Assembly: GCF_001858025.1 (NCBI RefSeq) | Contig: NZ_LZQD01000006.1 | Location: 199,326-234,807 of the forward strand | Length of the DNA: 35,482 nucleotides | Direction of reading: 5' to 3' | From: Trichormus sp. NMC-1 | Lineage (GTDB): Bacteria > Cyanobacteriota > Cyanobacteriia > Cyanobacteriales > Nostocaceae | Shown here: positions 32,439 through 35,482 of the stretch, piece after piece | Layout of the letters: each line of letters starts with the position of its first letter | Position numbering within the stretch: the stretch's first letter is position 1 | Notes under the pieces: generated by a model | Seen by the model: only the letters and a program-made list of their open reading frames with translations | Database searches by the model: none | What the model was told of the DNA's origin: nothing | Made by a program: the position numbers and the translations under genes

Positions 32439-33626
32439 ATGAAAATACTATTTTGCAGCCATAACCCAAAGGTAAAATCCTTGGGTGCGCCTAAAGTTCT
32501 AGTTGAGCTTGCTGAGGAATTAGAATGTTTAGAATGGGAAATTACATTTATTACCCCTTCTGATCTATTAGGAGAAAATTTTCAGTCTTTGAATAGTGAC
32601 AAGTTACGCAAGCTTTATGCTGAGAGCCTCAGAAATTATTTGAAAATAAATGCTATTAATTATGATGTGATTGATTACGATCAAAGCTATTTACCTTATC
32701 CAAGAGATGAGTTTCCCTCTGATACATTGATGGTGGCTCGTTGTCCACTGCTTGCCTATCATTTCCAGCCAGAGTTGGTAAGAAAGTTATTAAAGCCAAA
32801 ACCAAATTGGAAGTCTAAACTCAAATTTTTCTTCAAACAATCTTTACTAATCACCAAACTTGATGAAATTCAATCACAAAAAAATATACAGATTGCCCAT
32901 CATACATTTATAGAAACTGACTTAGTTAATGTATCGAATCAAGATGATAAAATAGAATTGCTTAAAAATGGTATAGCAGAAAGTAAAATATGTGTAATTC
33001 CTTTGGGAATTAGCCGGCTGCGTCGCCCACTATTTGATCAAGTTTCCAGTGACTTGCCTTCAGAACCAAAAGTAGCTTTTGTGGGAACTTTTGATAATCG
33101 AAAAGGTGCTAGTGACTTCCCTAAGATTGTTAAAAATATTTGCCAACATATTCCCAATATCACTTTTCGTTTAATTGGTACTAAGGGATTATATGCTTCC
33201 GATATCGAAGTACTGGAGTGTTTTCCTCCAAAAATTAGAAATCAAATTGAAGTAATTCCTCGTTTTGAACCGAACGATTTACCAAGTCTTTTAAGTGATT
33301 GCTCACTTGGAATATTTCCTTCCTACATTGAAGGTTTTGGATTTGGAGTATTGGAGATGCTGGCTGCATCCCTTCCCGTCATTGCATATAATGCACCGGG
33401 TCCACCAATGATGCTCCCAGAAGAATATTTAGTTGATCGGGGTGATACTGATAAGATGGCAGAGAAAGTTGTTGCTTTACTTAATGACAACGAAAGGTTA
33501 TCTTCTGCTCGCATTTGGGCAAAGCAGCAGTCACAGCAGTTTTGTTGGCAAAAAATTGCCCAGCAGACAAGTGAAATTTATTTAGAACACTGGCAAAAAC
33601 GGCAAGTTATTGCTACAGTCCCATAA
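32439..33626 (+). CDS. Glycosyltransferase family 4 (GT-B fold)
   Basis: A 395-residue glycosyltransferase with an AGGAGG ribosome binding site upstream of the ATG. The C-terminal GT1/GT4 domain is clear: KVAFVGTFDNRKGASDFP (sugar-binding start), RLIGTKGL, IPRFEPNDLPSLLSDC, and FPSYIEGFGFGVLEMLAASLPVIAY with the E-x7-E nucleotide-sugar motif. The N-terminal GT-B half is more variable (MKILFCSHNPKVKSLGAPKV). It would add one sugar in the surface polysaccharide built by the cluster; donor and acceptor are unknown. It starts 95 bp after the flippase stop. Confidence 0.88.
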   Translation: MKILFCSHNPKVKSLGAPKVLVELAEELECLEWEITFITPSDLLGENFQSLNSDKLRKLYAESLRNYLKINAINYDVIDYDQSYLPYPRDEFPSDTLMVARCPLLAYHFQPELVRKLLKPKPNWKSKLKFFFKQSLLITKLDEIQSQKNIQIAHHTFIETDLVNVSNQDDKIELLKNGIAESKICVIPLGISRLRRPLFDQVSSDLPSEPKVAFVGTFDNRKGASDFPKIVKNICQHIPNITFRLIGTKGLYASDIEVLECFPPKIRNQIEVIPRFEPNDLPSLLSDCSLGIFPSYIEGFGFGVLEMLAASLPVIAYNAPGPPMMLPEEYLVDRGDTDKMAEKVVALLNDNERLSSARIWAKQQSQQFCWQKIAQQTSEIYLEHWQKRQVIATVP

Positions 33627-33644
33627 TTTAACCTAAAAATTAGC

Positions 33645-33782
33645 ATGATCAATACATCTAAACAACATAAATGCGATCGCCAATTTCGTTGGATATCAAG
33701 TGTTACTGGAGATCCAGAAATTATAGAAAACCTAAACCAAAAAATGGAAGTTTGTAATGAAAGTATTATTTTTGCACTCTAA
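33645..33782 (+). CDS. Possible small ORF between glycosyltransferases
   Basis: A 45-residue frame begins at the ATG at 33645 (MINTSKQHKCDRQF) and ends at TAA 33780-33782, overlapping the next gene by 26 bp. It contains the only HIP1 octamer (GCGATCGC) noticed in this cluster. No family resemblance or good ribosome binding site is visible. It may be a remnant of a longer gene, a leader peptide or chance. Confidence 0.25.
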   Translation: MINTSKQHKCDRQFRWISSVTGDPEIIENLNQKMEVCNESIIFAL

Positions 33783-34779
33783 CCGTGTAGATTATTTATC
33801 AGAAGGTTTATTTCACGGTCTGCGGGTACTGTTAGGAGAGAACTGCGTTGATGTCCCACGACACGACAGTATGTATGCCCCGTTAACTGATAGCTTTAGG
33901 TCTAGGCTTCGAGGAGGAGGTTTTACTCTTTACGGTCTTCTAGAAGATATTCCAGAATTAGCTGAAGCTAGATATTTTTGGGAAATAGACTTAGATAGCT
34001 ATGACTTAATTGTAATTGCTAACATTTGGGAACAATGGCAATTATTTGAGAAGTTATCATCCCGTGTTAAGCCTGAAAAACTAGCAATTTTGGATGGACA
34101 AGATCCGCCACCAATATTTCCCTATTCTTATAGTAATTTCCTGAAACGTCCTTGGTTATTATTTACTAAGATTTCACAGTTTAAATACTTTAAAAGAGAA
34201 ATGTTTAATGGGGTGTACTCTCGTAAATTAGATCAATTTTTACCGCCTCAGCTTCACGAGTGGATACCTGATCCCAAGAACATTATCCCAATTAGTTTCT
34301 CTATTCCTGAAGAAAAGATTTGGGAAGAAAAACATAATAGTAAAATTAAAGACTTTCCAGTTTATATGGTTGATAAAGAGGTAGCTAGTAATATCTCAGA
34401 ATCTGTTTTTTCTGATATACGTTCTGATAACTATTGTTTTTTTTCTGAAGAAGAATATTATCTTGATTTAAGGCAATCTCGTTTTGGGATAACTACAAAA
34501 CGTGGAGGATGGGATTGTTTACGCCATTATGAACTAGCTGCAAATGGATGTGTTTTATGCTTTCGAGACCTTGACCTAAAACCCAAAAACTGCGCTCCGC
34601 ATGGACTCAATGAGTCTAATTGCATTATCTATCACAATTATCAGGAACTTATTGAAAAAACTTCTTCTCTAACAACGGAAGAATATTTGCAGCTACAAGA
34701 GGCATCATATCAATGGATAAAAATCAATAGTACTAAAGTACGAGCAAAAGAATTCCTACAAGCTTGTTCTGAATTTTGA
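33757..34779 (+). CDS. Exostosin/GT-like glycosyltransferase, uncertain
   Basis: A 340-residue soluble protein, AT-rich like its neighbours. The N-terminal part begins with a strand MKVLFLHSN. The C-terminal part contains RFGITTKRGGWDCLRHYELAANGCVLCFRDLDL, a pattern typical of GT-B-like or exostosin-like transferases, where a Glu/His pair near the nucleotide sugar precedes a small-residue loop. I infer a glycosyltransferase. The middle contains a loop DGQDPPPIFPYS. It is located between a GT4 gene and a methyltransferase, all on one strand, consistent with polysaccharide assembly. Confidence 0.7.
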   Translation: MKVLFLHSNRVDYLSEGLFHGLRVLLGENCVDVPRHDSMYAPLTDSFRSRLRGGGFTLYGLLEDIPELAEARYFWEIDLDSYDLIVIANIWEQWQLFEKLSSRVKPEKLAILDGQDPPPIFPYSYSNFLKRPWLLFTKISQFKYFKREMFNGVYSRKLDQFLPPQLHEWIPDPKNIIPISFSIPEEKIWEEKHNSKIKDFPVYMVDKEVASNISESVFSDIRSDNYCFFSEEEYYLDLRQSRFGITTKRGGWDCLRHYELAANGCVLCFRDLDLKPKNCAPHGLNESNCIIYHNYQELIEKTSSLTTEEYLQLQEASYQWIKINSTKVRAKEFLQACSEF

Positions 34780-34837
34780 GCAAGCCTGCTTGACAAAGCT
34801 ATAAAGTCGCTAAAAAACGTCGCCTATCCCAAAAACA

Positions 34838-35410
34838 ATGAAAAAAGTTACCCCGCAACCTAATTGGCATAAAAGCTGGAAATATAGTTATCCCTACGAT
34901 TTATGGGAAATATATGGAGATACCAGTAGTAATTTGGGCTATGTTTACGCTTATGCTAATCGTTTCAAGCAGACTTTAGACTTAGTACAAAAGATTGCCA
35001 AGCCAGGAGCAAAAGTATTAGATGTTGCTGCTGCACAAGGAAATTTTAGTTTGTCTCTGGCAGAACTAGGCTATGAAGTGACGTGGAATGATTTGCGTGA
35101 AGAGTTGATTGATTATGTAAAACTGAAGTGGGAACATGGACAAATACACTATGTAGCCGGGGACATTTTTACTATTAATTTTGAATCATTATTTGATGTC
35201 ATATTAATTAATGAAGTTATTGAACATGTTGCCCATCCAGATCAATTTTTAATAAAAATAGCTCAAATGCTAAAGCCGGGAGGATATATTATTATGAGTA
35301 CTCCTAATGGTGAATATTTCCGCAATCGCTTACCTAAGTTTTCCAATTTTACTGATACGAGTCAGTTTGAAACTGTTCAATTTCAGCCAGATGCGGAAGG
35401 TCATATCTAG
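34838..35410 (+). CDS. SAM-dependent methyltransferase, probably truncated at 3' end
   Basis: A 190-residue class I methyltransferase. SAM-binding motif I is VLDVAAAQGNFSLSLAE, followed by an acidic loop (DLREELIDY), post-motif DVILINEVIEHVAHPD and LKPGGYIIMSTPNGEY. The fold should continue for 60-120 residues after QPDAEGHI, where family members usually add a C-terminal helix/strand block, but the frame stops at TAG 35408-35410. The DNA at that point begins GGACTTACGCATTGACAG, a common transposon-end sequence in Nostocales. So the gene looks interrupted. It probably methylated a sugar or lipid in the polysaccharide pathway. Confidence 0.72.
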   Translation: MKKVTPQPNWHKSWKYSYPYDLWEIYGDTSSNLGYVYAYANRFKQTLDLVQKIAKPGAKVLDVAAAQGNFSLSLAELGYEVTWNDLREELIDYVKLKWEHGQIHYVAGDIFTINFESLFDVILINEVIEHVAHPDQFLIKIAQMLKPGGYIIMSTPNGEYFRNRLPKFSNFTDTSQFETVQFQPDAEGHI

Positions 35411-35482
35411 GACTTACGCATTGACAGAATAACAAAATAGTGCATTGATAAATAAGAGTCGTCGAGTAATGGGTATGAGAGA
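35407..35482. mobile_element. Probable insertion-element end, continues beyond window
   Basis: Starts CTAGGACTTACGCATTGACA, which resembles the terminal sequence of insertion elements and MITEs common in Nostoc-like genomes. The other end and any transposase lie outside the window. Its position directly at the early stop of the methyltransferase supports an insertion. Confidence 0.45.

Overview
The window looks like chromosomal DNA of a filamentous, probably heterocyst-forming (Nostocales-type) cyanobacterium. The octamer GCGATCGC (HIP1) recurs in many genes. Heptameric short tandem repeats (TCATTGG, TTCCCTA, TACCAAT), GGGGACGCGGGGA-type low-complexity tracts and many small palindromic elements fill the spacers. 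The gene content is also cyanobacterial: a PilT/PilU-type ATPase, a KaiB-like protein, a carotenoid oxygenase, an AbrB-family membrane protein and a DUF4112 protein. I saw no rRNA, tRNA or CRISPR array.

Layout: (1) 1-4063: the 3' end of a Calx-beta repeat protein, then two tandem, overlapping von Willebrand A (VWA) paralogues. (2) 4171-8164: an AT-rich three-gene cluster ending in a HEPN-domain protein, a YaeR-like VOC protein, a GNAT remnant cut by a palindromic element, and an orphan sensor histidine kinase. (3) 8435-11031, minus strand: a DUF1838 gene overlapping an AbrB-family membrane protein gene, and a coiled-coil protein. (4) 11174-13580: a BrkB/YihY membrane protein, a DUF4112 protein and an alpha/beta hydrolase. 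(5) 13581-19376: repeat-rich spacers around a small membrane protein, an M23 peptidase, an SH3/peptidoglycan-binding protein, wecB and another small membrane protein. (6) 19377-22470: a PilT/PilU ATPase, a two-domain KaiB-like protein and a metallo-beta-lactamase-fold protein with a degraded metal motif. (7) 22803-25639, minus strand: a zinc-ribbon protein paired with a protein carrying two winged-helix-like repeats, a collapsed dnaK remnant and hspA. (8) 26550-30760: a type II thioesterase, a complete Type II restriction-modification pair (C5 methyltransferase plus Eco29kI-like GIY-YIG nuclease) and a carotenoid oxygenase. (9) 31081-35482: a surface-polysaccharide cluster (flippase, GT4 glycosyltransferase, exostosin-like glycosyltransferase, methyltransferase). 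The methyltransferase appears to be cut short by a mobile-element end at the window edge.

The best candidate for an undescribed system is the 4171-5759 triad: two uncharacterised proteins followed by a HEPN protein, closely spaced, with no nucleotidyltransferase partner. Other points of interest are the KaiB-like fusion beside a pilT gene, the winged-helix/zinc-ribbon pair, and the dispersed palindromic elements. One of those elements interrupts a gene, and its core appears elsewhere as a 57-bp tandem array. All assignments rest on reading the sequence. No database search or structure prediction was run.
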